Below are positions 33,756 to 42,291 of a DNA stretch of 64,000 nt, in pieces. Position numbers and translations under genes: made by a program. The notes under the pieces are model-generated. The model made no database searches. It was not told where the DNA came from and worked only from the letters and a program-made list of their open reading frames with translations. Source of the DNA: Nonomuraea sp. SYSU D8015 (GTDB taxonomy: Bacteria; Actinomycetota; Actinomycetes; Streptosporangiales; Streptosporangiaceae); assembly GCF_008065375.1 (NCBI RefSeq), contig NZ_VJYI01000009.1:366951-430950 (forward strand), read 5' to 3'. Position 1 is the stretch's first letter. Each line of letters opens with the position of its first letter.

Positions 33756-35228
33756 TCAGGTGTGGGCGCGGTAGGAGACCTGGTGGAGCACGACCTCGCC
33801 GGCGACCGGCTCGACACCGAACGTGCGACCGGTGAAGCCGCCGGCGACTTCCGTTGACAGGTAGCGTCCGTCGAAAGCGCCGAGGACCTGCGGCGTCCCG
33901 TCAGCGGCCAGGACCTCCAGCTCCACGATGTCGGGCTGCGGCGGCGGCATGAGGCCGGCCGCCGCGGGCTCCCGGACCGAGATGCGCAGCCTCACGCCGT
34001 CGCCCGGGGGAACCGGCACCCGCGCGACGGTCGTGCTCGCAGGTCCGATGACGAGCGTGGCCTCCACCGTCCCGGCGTCGGCCGTCAGCCCGTACCAGTG
34101 GGAACCGTCGATGCCGACGAGCAGGCGCCCGCTGCCCCGGGAGGTGTCGAGCCGGGCCTCCGCGGTCCACTCGAGATCGCGTGCTCGTGCCGCCAGCACC
34201 GGCCGCGGCTCGCCTTCGGCAGGTGCTGTCAGCACCAGGCGGCCGGGCGCCTGCCACCTGGCGAACGTGTGCGGGAACACGTTCGGCGACACCCAGCGCG
34301 GGTCGAGGTCAGGCGAGTCGAACCGATCGACGAACGAGTGGTCCGGCGGATCGGGCGTGAAGCGTTCCTCATCGACCACCGGCCAGCCGTCGATCCATTC
34401 CACGCCCGCGATGAACGTCTCGCGGCCGTTGACATGGAACATCGGGCTCTGGCCGCGGGGACGTACCCCGAGGTACACCATCGCCCAGGAGCCGTCGGCC
34501 AGTTGGACGAGGTCGGCATGGCCGGTGTTCTGCACGCGGTGACTCGTGCTGCGATGGGTGAGGATCGGGTTGGCGGGCGCCGCCTCGAAGGGCTCATGCA
34601 GAGAGCGGGAACGTGCGATGGTGACCGCGTGCCCCCGTTCCGTGCCGCCTTCCGCGAGCATGAGGTACCACCAGCCGTCACGTCGGTAGAGGTGGGGGCC
34701 CTCCGGATAGGCCAGCCCGGTGCCGGTCCAGAGCACCCTCGGCGGAGCGATCATCTTGCCCGTCGCGGGGTCGATCGGCGCGCTGGTGATGCCGGTCAGC
34801 TCGGGTCCGGACGACGCCCAGGTGAGGTGGCATGTGCCGTCCTCGTCCCACGCGAGGTCGGGATCGATTCCGATAGCGCCGTCCACCTGGACCGGCTCCG
34901 ACCAGGGACCGGCGGGATCATCGGCGGAGACGATCAGCTGGCCGCGGTGGATCTCCACCACGTTCGTGGTGACCAGCCAGAACTTTCCCTCGTGGTGGCG
35001 AAGCGTCGGTGCGTAGATTCCTGTGCTCGCCGGGGCGGCGTGGACGGTCAACTGGTCGGGACGTTGCAGCGCGTTGGTCACCGGCGTCCAGGTCACCAGG
35101 TCGGTGCTGCGGTGGATCGGCACTCCCGGCGCGTACTCGAAGCTGGAGTTGGCGATGTAGTAGGTGTCTCCCGCACGGCAGATGGTCGGGTCGGGGTGGA
35201 ACCCGGCGATGATGGGGGTTGTCGTCAT
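33756..35228 (-). CDS. GH43-family beta-xylosidase/alpha-L-arabinofuranosidase
   Basis: A 490-aa GH43 five-bladed propeller plus C-terminal beta-sandwich (GH43_C2-like). Catalytic residues fit: Asp in GFHPDPTICRAG (general base), Asp in GIDPDLAWDEDG (pKa modulator), Glu in YPEGPHLYRR (general acid). The C-terminal domain begins near residue 310 (FVDRFDSPDLDPRW). Family members remove xylose or arabinose from oligosaccharides or glycosides. Cytoplasmic (no signal peptide). ATG 35228 is preceded by CAGGAG. It follows lacI with a 68-bp gap containing two hairpins. Confidence 0.9.
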   Translation of the reverse strand: MTTTPIIAGFHPDPTICRAGDTYYIANSSFEYAPGVPIHRSTDLVTWTPVTNALQRPDQLTVHAAPASTGIYAPTLRHHEGKFWLVTTNVVEIHRGQLIVSADDPAGPWSEPVQVDGAIGIDPDLAWDEDGTCHLTWASSGPELTGITSAPIDPATGKMIAPPRVLWTGTGLAYPEGPHLYRRDGWWYLMLAEGGTERGHAVTIARSRSLHEPFEAAPANPILTHRSTSHRVQNTGHADLVQLADGSWAMVYLGVRPRGQSPMFHVNGRETFIAGVEWIDGWPVVDEERFTPDPPDHSFVDRFDSPDLDPRWVSPNVFPHTFARWQAPGRLVLTAPAEGEPRPVLAARARDLEWTAEARLDTSRGSGRLLVGIDGSHWYGLTADAGTVEATLVIGPASTTVARVPVPPGDGVRLRISVREPAAAGLMPPPQPDIVELEVLAADGTPQVLGAFDGRYLSTEVAGGFTGRTFGVEPVAGEVVLHQVSYRAHT

Positions 35229-35244
35229 GATGTGGCTCCTGGGC

Positions 35245-35286
35245 GGCCTCTGTCGCGAGGCCGCTCTGTCGTCCCCAAGGGGACGA
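35245..35286 (-). promoter_or_regulatory. two adjacent hairpins between lacI and the GH43 gene
   Basis: GGCCTC-TGTCGC-GAGGCC (35245-35262) and TCGTCCCC-AA-GGGGACGA (35269-35286) are both perfect inverted repeats within the 68-bp gap. In the transcript they would form consecutive stem-loops right after the lacI stop. They could partially terminate or protect the message and so set the lacI to glycosidase ratio. Confidence 0.45.
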
Positions 35287-35296
35287 GGGATGCGGA

Positions 35297-36292
35297 TTAC
35301 CGCCGGGTGGATTCGCGGACCACGATGGCGGCGTGCAGGTCTGGCGGCGCTTCGGGCAGGGGGCGATACTCGGCCGCGTGCAGGGCCTGGTTGGCGAGGT
35401 AGTGCCCCTGACCGACGTTGTCGATGCTGACGCTGGACAGGGACGGGTAGAGCATGCCGGCCATGGGCGTGTCGTCGTGACCGATGACCGCCAGATCGTC
35501 GGGGACGGACAGCCCGGCCCGCTGCGCGGCGGCCACGGTCATCGCGGCGATGTCGTCGTTGAAGGCGGCGACGGCGGTGATGCCTTGCGCATGCCATTCC
35601 CGTACGGCTCGGACGACGCTGCCGTCGCGGTGATCGACGGGTCGCAGGTCGAGCAGTTCGGCGCCGAGCCGGTCGGCTTCCTCTCGTGCCGCTGCCGCCC
35701 GTCCTTGGGCCAGCAGGGAGAAGCGCTCGTTGACGCTGGTGGCAAAGGCGAGCCGCCGGTGACCTTGCTCGTACAGGTGCGCGATCTGCAGGTGCGTGCC
35801 TGCGGTGAGCGTGGGTGAGGACAGTACGGCCTGCTCCTGCTGCAGCACCGGCAGGATCTTGGTGATGCCGCTGGCCTGCATGGAGGTGCGCTCGGCGGCG
35901 CTGATGGCCGTCCAGGCGATGACGACGTCCGGGTTGAGCAACTCCCACAGGGGCCGGGCTTGACCTCCTTCGTGGCGGGTGTAGGTCACCAGGGCGTAGC
36001 CGGCCTCGTCGAGGACGTGGGAGGCGGTCTCCAGGGTCAGGCGCAGGCTGTGTTCCATCGGCCAGTCGGGCAGCACCAGCAGGATGATCATGCTGCGTCC
36101 GCTGGCGAGGGCCTGGGCTGCCCGGTGCGGCCGGTAGCCCAGGCGAGCGGCCTCGGCCATGACCCGCTCGCGGGTGGCGGGGGGGATGCTCTGCCCGGGG
36201 GTGTTGTTCAGCACATAGCCCACAGTGGCGCGGGACAATCCCAGCGAGCGGGCCACGTCGGTTGCGGTGACTCGCTTTTTGCGTTGCGTCAC
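35297..36292 (-). CDS. LacI-family sugar-responsive repressor
   Basis: A 331-aa LacI regulator. The N-terminal HTH is clear (VTATDVARSLGLSRATVGYV, then LNNTPGQSIPPATRERV, hinge YRPHRAAQALASG). The sugar-binding domain follows, with IGHDDTPMAGMLYPSLSSVS near the C-terminus. Effector unknown, likely a sugar released by the neighbouring glycosidases. GTG 36292 has AAAGGTG upstream. An operator-like palindrome (site A) lies 29 bp upstream, indicating autoregulation. Related sites flank the GH2/GH1 promoters, so this is the likely regulator of all of module B. Confidence 0.9.
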   Translation of the reverse strand: MTQRKKRVTATDVARSLGLSRATVGYVLNNTPGQSIPPATRERVMAEAARLGYRPHRAAQALASGRSMIILLVLPDWPMEHSLRLTLETASHVLDEAGYALVTYTRHEGGQARPLWELLNPDVVIAWTAISAAERTSMQASGITKILPVLQQEQAVLSSPTLTAGTHLQIAHLYEQGHRRLAFATSVNERFSLLAQGRAAAAREEADRLGAELLDLRPVDHRDGSVVRAVREWHAQGITAVAAFNDDIAAMTVAAAQRAGLSVPDDLAVIGHDDTPMAGMLYPSLSSVSIDNVGQGHYLANQALHAAEYRPLPEAPPDLHAAIVVRESTRR

Positions 36293-36320
36293 GGGAGCTT
36301 CACCTTTGAGGAGGGCAGGG

Positions 36321-36334
36321 CTTGCACGCGTAAG
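36321..36334. promoter_or_regulatory. LacI operator site A (CTTGCACGCGTAAG)
   Basis: A 14-bp near-palindrome 29 bp upstream of the lacI start, closely matching sites at 39433, 39449 and 39489. The shared shape is CTTnCrCGCrnAAG. Location implies negative autoregulation of the lacI-GH43-GH78 transcript. Confidence 0.65.
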
Positions 36335-36340
36335 TCTTTC

Positions 36341-39301
36341 TCATGATCTCACGTAGGCCGGAGGTGAGGGCTCGGCGTCGTCTCGGTCGGCCGCTGAGAG
36401 CGTCAGGCGCCACTGCCAGCGGTATTCAGGCTCTGACAGCCGGTGCGCGGGCCGGGTGTCGGGGCCCAGCAGCCCGGTGCCGACACCGCGGTGGGCGATG
36501 TCGAGGTGGACGATGGTTTTGGCGCTCGGCCGCAGTTCCCACCAGTGGCCGGCTGTCTCCAGCTCGCTGACCGAGTGACGGCTCACGTTCATGTGCAGGG
36601 GTGTCGCGTGCAGGGTCCGCACGGTTCCGGCGGGGCCGGACAGCCGCAGTTCGGTGACCTCCCCGCGGGTGCCGTTCTCCTGCGGCTTCAGGTAGGGCAC
36701 GGCGAGCTCGTCGATCGGGCTCTCCCATGCGGCGAGCAGGGCGGAGTCCCGCCGATCGGGGTAGTTCTCCCAGGGCCCCAGCCCGACCCAGCGGGCTCGG
36801 TCGAAGCCGTCGGCGAGCTCGAACTCCATGCCCACCCGCAGCCCGTCGGCACCGGTGCCGGGCAGCGTCACGTGCTCGTCCAGGAGGTAGTCGCCCTCCT
36901 CCAGCACGGTGACGGTGCGGGTGTGCACGACTTCGTCCCCGAAGGCGGCGCGGTAGCGGATGGTCGTCGTGGCCCCGTCGGCGCGGACGTCGATGGGGGT
37001 GAGGTGGAAGAAGCCGCTGCGGACGAACCGGTTGTCCAGGGCGAACGACTGGTCGTTGTCGGTGAGGGCCCGCCAGAGCGACAGCTGCGGTGCCCGGCGC
37101 AGCAGCGGGTGACGTACTTCGGCGGGGCTGGTGCCGGTGCCGCGGGGAAGGTGCGGCAGCGGGCGGGGCATGGTGACCTGATGGGCGGAGATTTCCGTTC
37201 CCGCCGGCGCCCACACGGCGTCCTGTCTCGTGTGCACGGTCACGGTGAGGGCCAGGGCGGTGCTGAGCAGGGCGCGGGTGGTATCGGGCAACTCGATTGC
37301 GGTCTCGGCGCCCGGGGTCGTGGGTGGTGTGGCGAGCGTGACCGCGCCTGTCGGACCGGCCTCGGTTTCCACCTGGAGTCGCAGCTCGTAGGCGTCGAGG
37401 CCGGCGAAGGTCTGCCGGTTGCGGATGCGCAGCGTCCCGGCCCTGGCCTCCTCGGCGCTCGAGGTGATGCGGATCGGGCTGAACAGGCCGCGTGCCTCGT
37501 ACAGTGCCGGCTTGGGGGTGAGGTCGGGGAAGACGACTCCGTTGAGGAGCGTGATGCCGTCGTTGGGCTCGTCGCCGAAGTCGCCGCCGTAGCGGTAGCG
37601 GCCGTCACCGTCGGGGTCGAGCGCGTGGTCCTTGAACTCCCAGATGAAGCCGCCCTGCAGGCCCGGCAGGCTCTCGAACAGCCGCCAGTACTCGGCCAGG
37701 CCGCCGGTCGAGTTGCCTTGGGAGTAGGCGTACTCGCACACGATGACCGGCCGGTCGGCCCTCGGGTCGGTCGAGAACGCCGCCAGCGCCTCGAACGAGG
37801 GGTACATCGGGCACACCAGGTCGGTGGCCGCGTGACCAGCGTGCCAGTCGCGCGCGATCGCGCCTTCGTAGTGCAGCGGCCGGGTCGGATCCGTGCCGCG
37901 CACCCATGCGGCGGCGGCGTCGTGGTTGGGGCCGTAACCGGTCTCGTTGCCGAGCGACCAGACGATCACGCAGGGATGGTTGCGGTCGCGCAGCACCATC
38001 CGCGAGACCCGCTCCACGAACTCGGGCAGGTAGCGCGGGTCGTGGGCGAGCGTCGCGGTAAAGGCATGCCCCTCGATGTCGGCTTCGTCGATGACGTAGA
38101 AGCCGATCTCGTCGCACAGGTCGAGGAAGTCCGGGTCGTTGGGATAGTGCGAGGTGCGGATCGCGTTGACGTTGAATCGCTTGAGCAGGGACAGCTCCGC
38201 GAGCATCAGATCCCGGGAGACGATGCGGCCGGTACGCGGATCCACATCGTGGCGGTTGACACCCTGGATGAGCACACGCTCACCGTTGACCAGCAGATCA
38301 CGCCCCTCGATGCGCACCCGGCGAAAGCCGATCCGCAGCCGTGCCGTATCCGCCACCTCGCCCTCAGGAGAGATCAACTGGACCAGCAGCTCCTCAAGAT
38401 GCGGCGTCTCCGCGGTCCACGGACGCACGTCGAGCGCGTCGAGGGTGAACACCGCGGTGCCCGCCTTCTTCCCGAAGGGCATCACATGCTCAGCCACCGG
38501 GCGCAGTTCCGCGGGTATGGGGGCGCCGGCCGCGCGCAAGCTGAGCAGATCCATGACACCGTCGGCAACGCCCAGCGGCTCGGGCCGCTTGGTGCGATCG
38601 GTCAACGGCGGTGCGAAGGCCGGTTCGACAACACGCGGGGTGATCCTGCGCGTCTGTGTCCGGCCGAGCACCGAAATGCGCGCCGACCAGTCGGTCTCGT
38701 GGAGATGGTCCAGCCCGGGCGTGGCCACCGTCACGCGTAGGCTTCCGTGCTCCGCCTCGTAGTCCGCGACGACGGCGACGTCGGCCACATGCACCTGCGG
38801 CACGGAGTACAGGAACACCGTCCGGGACAGGCCGGATTGCCACCAGTGGTCCTGGTCCTCCAGATAGGTGGCCTCTGACCATTTGGCCACCTTGAGCTCG
38901 ATCGTGTTGGAGCCCGCCGTCACGACGTCGGTGATGTCGAATTCGGCCGCCAGGTGTGAGTCGGTGCTGGTGCCGACGGTATGGCCGTTGACGGTGACGC
39001 TCAGGTGACCTTCGGCCGCACCGACGTGCAGGATCATCCGGCGTCCCGCAGATGGCGTCAGATCCACCGTTCGCCGGTAGACACCGGTCGGGTTGGCTTC
39101 TGGGACGGCGGGGGGCACCTCGTCGAACGGCATCGCGATGTTGAGGTAGTGGGGCGGGTCGGCCTTCTCCCTCATGGTCCACAGGTCCGGCACCTGGACC
39201 CGCTTCCACTCCTGCTCATACGGCAGGAGACGGAACTCCCACATGCCATCGAGAACGATGTCGGGGGCCCGGCGCAAGGCGCTCATGGGCAGGCGTTTCA
39301 A
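36341..39301 (-). CDS. beta-galactosidase, GH2 (LacZ type)
   Basis: A 986-aa five-domain GH2 enzyme. N-terminal jelly roll (DGMWEFRLLPYEQEW), Ig-like domains, a TIM barrel with GVNRHDVDPRTGR, acid/base Glu452 in GNETGYGPNHD, nucleophile Glu523 in CEYAYSQGNS, and a C-terminal LacZ domain 5 (SLWRALTDND). The LacZ-type C-terminal domain favours galactosidase over glucuronidase. No signal peptide. I prefer TTG 39301 because AAGGAG is 7 nt upstream; ATG 39286 is possible. The promoter at 39417-39445 carries operator site B over its -35. Confidence 0.88.
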   Translation of the reverse strand: MKRLPMSALRRAPDIVLDGMWEFRLLPYEQEWKRVQVPDLWTMREKADPPHYLNIAMPFDEVPPAVPEANPTGVYRRTVDLTPSAGRRMILHVGAAEGHLSVTVNGHTVGTSTDSHLAAEFDITDVVTAGSNTIELKVAKWSEATYLEDQDHWWQSGLSRTVFLYSVPQVHVADVAVVADYEAEHGSLRVTVATPGLDHLHETDWSARISVLGRTQTRRITPRVVEPAFAPPLTDRTKRPEPLGVADGVMDLLSLRAAGAPIPAELRPVAEHVMPFGKKAGTAVFTLDALDVRPWTAETPHLEELLVQLISPEGEVADTARLRIGFRRVRIEGRDLLVNGERVLIQGVNRHDVDPRTGRIVSRDLMLAELSLLKRFNVNAIRTSHYPNDPDFLDLCDEIGFYVIDEADIEGHAFTATLAHDPRYLPEFVERVSRMVLRDRNHPCVIVWSLGNETGYGPNHDAAAAWVRGTDPTRPLHYEGAIARDWHAGHAATDLVCPMYPSFEALAAFSTDPRADRPVIVCEYAYSQGNSTGGLAEYWRLFESLPGLQGGFIWEFKDHALDPDGDGRYRYGGDFGDEPNDGITLLNGVVFPDLTPKPALYEARGLFSPIRITSSAEEARAGTLRIRNRQTFAGLDAYELRLQVETEAGPTGAVTLATPPTTPGAETAIELPDTTRALLSTALALTVTVHTRQDAVWAPAGTEISAHQVTMPRPLPHLPRGTGTSPAEVRHPLLRRAPQLSLWRALTDNDQSFALDNRFVRSGFFHLTPIDVRADGATTTIRYRAAFGDEVVHTRTVTVLEEGDYLLDEHVTLPGTGADGLRVGMEFELADGFDRARWVGLGPWENYPDRRDSALLAAWESPIDELAVPYLKPQENGTRGEVTELRLSGPAGTVRTLHATPLHMNVSRHSVSELETAGHWWELRPSAKTIVHLDIAHRGVGTGLLGPDTRPAHRLSEPEYRWQWRLTLSAADRDDAEPSPPAYVRS

Positions 39302-39416
39302 CGGAAGTCTCCTTGAGTGGGTGCGAGCGTCGCCACGCATGGCCGGCGCGGCTCGGCGTCCCTGACGCATGCCCCGCGTCCCACGCGCCTCCGCCTGCCG
39401 GGCGGACGAGGCCCCC

Positions 39417-39502
39417 ACTGTAGGCAGGGTAACTTTCGCGCGCAAGTACTTGTGCGTGAATGTTGAGGAAGCTACGGTAACCGGCAAGCTTGCACGCGAA
39501 AG
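39417..39502. promoter_or_regulatory. divergent GH2/GH1 promoters with LacI operator sites B, C and D
   Basis: Minus-strand promoter: TTGCGC (39445-39440), 17-bp spacer, TACAGT (39422-39417), reading into GH2. Plus-strand promoter: TTGTGC (39450-39455), 17-bp spacer, TACGGT (39473-39478), reading into GH1. Operator-like palindromes: B CTTTCGCGCGCAAG (39433-39446) covers the GH2 -35, C CTTGTGCGTGAATG (39449-39462) covers the GH1 -35, and D CTTGCACGCGAAAG (39489-39502) lies just after the GH1 -10. One repressor could silence both directions. Confidence 0.7.
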
Positions 39503-39743
39503 CAGACGGAAACACTGAAGTAACCACGACGGCCCGTCCTCGACCCAGCGGATGAGGACTTGCTCGACGAGTCACGCGGACAACTCCACGGGCACTTCGA
39601 AGCCGGACGACCCCCTTGAGTCGCATCGGCGCCAAGCGCCACCGACGATGTCGTCACCGTTCGGCTGACGTCACCACCAGCACACGCCGCCTCCCTGCAG
39701 AAATGCACGGTGGCTGGTCAGTACCTGCACACGGAGAAACTCA

Positions 39744-40922
39744 ATGTCGCGATCCTTTCCGGACGGCTTCTTGTGGGGAGCCTCCACCGCGGCTCACCAG
39801 ATCGAAGGCAACAACCTCAACAACGACTGGTGGCAGCTGGAGCACGCCGCCGCGGACCACGGGGTGCAATTCAGCGGGGACGCGGCGGACAGCTATCACC
39901 GCTACCAGGAAGACATGCGCCTACTGGCCGATGCGGGCTGCAACGCCTACCGGTTCAGCATCGAGTGGTCCCGGATCGAGCCGAGTCCCGGCAGGTTCTC
40001 CCGAGCCGAACTCGCCCACTACCGCCGCATGATCGACACGGCTCTCGGGCTGGGTCTCACCCCTGTGGTCACGCTGCACCATTTCACCCATCCGATCTGG
40101 TTCGGCGAGCGCGGGGCGTGGCTCGGCGACGGCGCCGTTGACGCGTTCTGCCGTTATGTCGAGCAGGCCTGCACCATTCTCGACGGCGTCGCGTGGGTCT
40201 GCACGATCAACGAGCCGAACATCGTCGCCGTCAACCACGGCCAGCAGCGACGCCTCGCGGAAGGCAAGGAGTACCAGTTCGTCGGCGCCCTGCCCGACGC
40301 CGAGATCGGACAGGCCCTCATCGCCGCCCACCGCGCCGCCGCGCCACTGGTCCGCGCCGCGACCGGTGCCAAGGTCGGCTGGACGGTCGCCAACCAGGCG
40401 TTCCTGCCCGCCCCCGGCTGTGAGAGCAAGCACGCCGAGGTGCAGCACATCTGGGAAGACATGTACCTCGAGCCTGCCCGCGGCGACGACTTCGTCGGTG
40501 TGCAGTCCTACACCAGCCAGCTCGTGGACGACAACGGCGTCGTCCCGCACCCCGACCACCCGGACAACACCATCATGGGCTGGGCCTACCGGCCCGACGC
40601 GCTCGGCATCGCCGTGCGGCACACCCGCGACGTCGTCGGCGACGTCCCCATCGTCGTCACGGAGAACGGCATCGCCACCTCCGACGACTCCCGGCGCATC
40701 GCCTACACTCAGGGCGCGCTCACGGCGCTGCACGAAACCATCAGCGAGGGCGCCGACGTGCGGGGATATCTGCACTGGAGCTTGCTCGACAACTTCGAAT
40801 GGGGCCGCTGGGAACCCACCTTCGGGCTCATCGCCGTGGACCGGGAAACCTTCGAACGCCGGCCCAAGCCCAGCCTTCACTGGCTCGGACAGATCGCCCA
40901 GGCCAACGCGCTGACGTCCTAG
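39744..40922 (+). CDS. beta-glucosidase, GH1
   Basis: A 392-aa GH1 TIM-barrel glycosidase. N-terminal FLWGASTAAHQIEGNN, acid/base Glu157 in TINEPN, nucleophile Glu307 in VTENGIA, and the C-terminal substrate contacts HWSLLDNFEWGRWEPTFGL. It is about 50-60 residues shorter than typical GH1 enzymes, mostly in the loops between the catalytic motifs, which could open the active site to bulky aglycones. No signal peptide. First gene of the operon GH1-MFS-GH3-GH3, with a leader of about 260 nt if the promoter near 39478 is right. Confidence 0.92.
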   Translation: MSRSFPDGFLWGASTAAHQIEGNNLNNDWWQLEHAAADHGVQFSGDAADSYHRYQEDMRLLADAGCNAYRFSIEWSRIEPSPGRFSRAELAHYRRMIDTALGLGLTPVVTLHHFTHPIWFGERGAWLGDGAVDAFCRYVEQACTILDGVAWVCTINEPNIVAVNHGQQRRLAEGKEYQFVGALPDAEIGQALIAAHRAAAPLVRAATGAKVGWTVANQAFLPAPGCESKHAEVQHIWEDMYLEPARGDDFVGVQSYTSQLVDDNGVVPHPDHPDNTIMGWAYRPDALGIAVRHTRDVVGDVPIVVTENGIATSDDSRRIAYTQGALTALHETISEGADVRGYLHWSLLDNFEWGRWEPTFGLIAVDRETFERRPKPSLHWLGQIAQANALTS

Positions 40923-40950
40923 CCCCACCCCGTTCGCCCATGGAGGCATC

Positions 40951-42270
40951 GTGACCGCTCCCACTCCCCCTGCCGAACCGCCGCAAGCCGCCGCCGAGGC
41001 AGTCCTCGCCGGTCACGAGGAGCTCATCGCGAGCGCCGCGCTCCCGGAGAACCCGCCCCGTGTCGGTGTCTGGACCATCGCGATCTACGCGCTGACGATG
41101 TTCGGCTTCCAGCTGACGTTGCTGCTGCCGGCTCTGTTCAGCCTCGCCTACAAGGTGCAACTGATCGACCCGGCGAACAAGGATGCGAGCCTGGGCTTCG
41201 TCCTCGGCGTCGGCGGCCTGATCAGCCTCGTCGTGACCCTGCCCTCGGGCGTGCTGAGCGACGGGACCCGGCTGGGATGGGGGCGACGGCGCCCCTTCCT
41301 GGTGGCGGGTCTCATCCTGTCGGCTCTGGGCGCGCTGATCATCGCCATCGCCCCTACGATCACGGTCATGCTGGCCGGCTATGTGGTCGTGGGACTGGCC
41401 AACGCCGCGATCGGCACCGCCATCAACCCCTTCCTCGCCGAACAGGTGCCGGCGGAACAGCGCGGCACCGTAGGGGCGCTCGGTGGAGTGACCGCCGCGG
41501 TCGCGGGCGTCGGAGCGACGCTGCTCGGCAGCTTTCTGACCGGAAACATCTATGTGCTGTTCCTGACCCCGGTGGCCGTCCTCAGCCTCGCGGCGCTGCT
41601 ATACCTGGTGGTGGTCCCCGATCGCCCGGCGCCCGAGGACGCGCAGGTCGGATCGATCCTCGACGTGTTCAGGAACATCTGGTTCAACCCCCTCAAGCAC
41701 TCTGACTTCGCGCTGGTCTGGCTGGGGAAATTCTGCCTGTCCTTCGGGTCCACGTTCTTCAGCACCTACCAGCTGTACCTCCTGCAGGATCGTCTGGGCT
41801 TCACCCCCGAACAGGCGGGACGTCAGCTCGCGGCCGTCGGCGGGCTCAGCCTGCTGGCGCTGGTCGGCTCCTCCATTGCCGGCGGGACGCTCTCCGACCG
41901 GTTCAAGCGGCGCAAGCCGTTCATCTACCTCGCCGCCGGGCTCATCGTGGCCGGCCTCGCGGTCGCCGCGAGCGCACCCTCGATGCTGCTCTTCGCCGTC
42001 GGCGGGATCCTGCTGTCGGCGGGCACCGGAGCGTTCAACTCGGTCGACCTCGCCCTCGCCTCGGACGTCATGCCCGAGAAGGACAAGGCGGGCAAGTACA
42101 TGAACATCTACTACCTCTCGGGCACCCTGGCGGGCGTCCTCGCCCCGCTGATCGCCTCCGTGATCCTGCGGCTCGGCGGCGGCGGGAACTACGGTGTCCT
42201 GTTCTTGTCAGGCGCGGTCCTCGGCCTCGGTGCCGTGGTGACCGCGGCAAAGATCCGCAGCGTGCGCTGA
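40951..42270 (+). CDS. MFS transporter, GPH/sucrose-type glycoside importer
   Basis: A 439-aa, 12-span major facilitator. The loop 2-3 signature SDGTRLGWGRRRPFLVAGLI resembles glycoside-pentoside-hexuronide and sucrose transporters (DxTRxRWGRRRP), and the loop 8-9 copy is GGTLSDRFKRRKPFIY. GTG 40951 with GGAGG at 40942-40946. Flanked by cytoplasmic beta-glucosidase genes, it is the obvious candidate for import of the intact glycoside (or oligosaccharide) that the enzymes then hydrolyse inside the cell. Substrate not proven. Confidence 0.88.
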   Translation: MTAPTPPAEPPQAAAEAVLAGHEELIASAALPENPPRVGVWTIAIYALTMFGFQLTLLLPALFSLAYKVQLIDPANKDASLGFVLGVGGLISLVVTLPSGVLSDGTRLGWGRRRPFLVAGLILSALGALIIAIAPTITVMLAGYVVVGLANAAIGTAINPFLAEQVPAEQRGTVGALGGVTAAVAGVGATLLGSFLTGNIYVLFLTPVAVLSLAALLYLVVVPDRPAPEDAQVGSILDVFRNIWFNPLKHSDFALVWLGKFCLSFGSTFFSTYQLYLLQDRLGFTPEQAGRQLAAVGGLSLLALVGSSIAGGTLSDRFKRRKPFIYLAAGLIVAGLAVAASAPSMLLFAVGGILLSAGTGAFNSVDLALASDVMPEKDKAGKYMNIYYLSGTLAGVLAPLIASVILRLGGGGNYGVLFLSGAVLGLGAVVTAAKIRSVR

Positions 42271-42291
42271 TTCTCGATTCCTGGAGTACCT

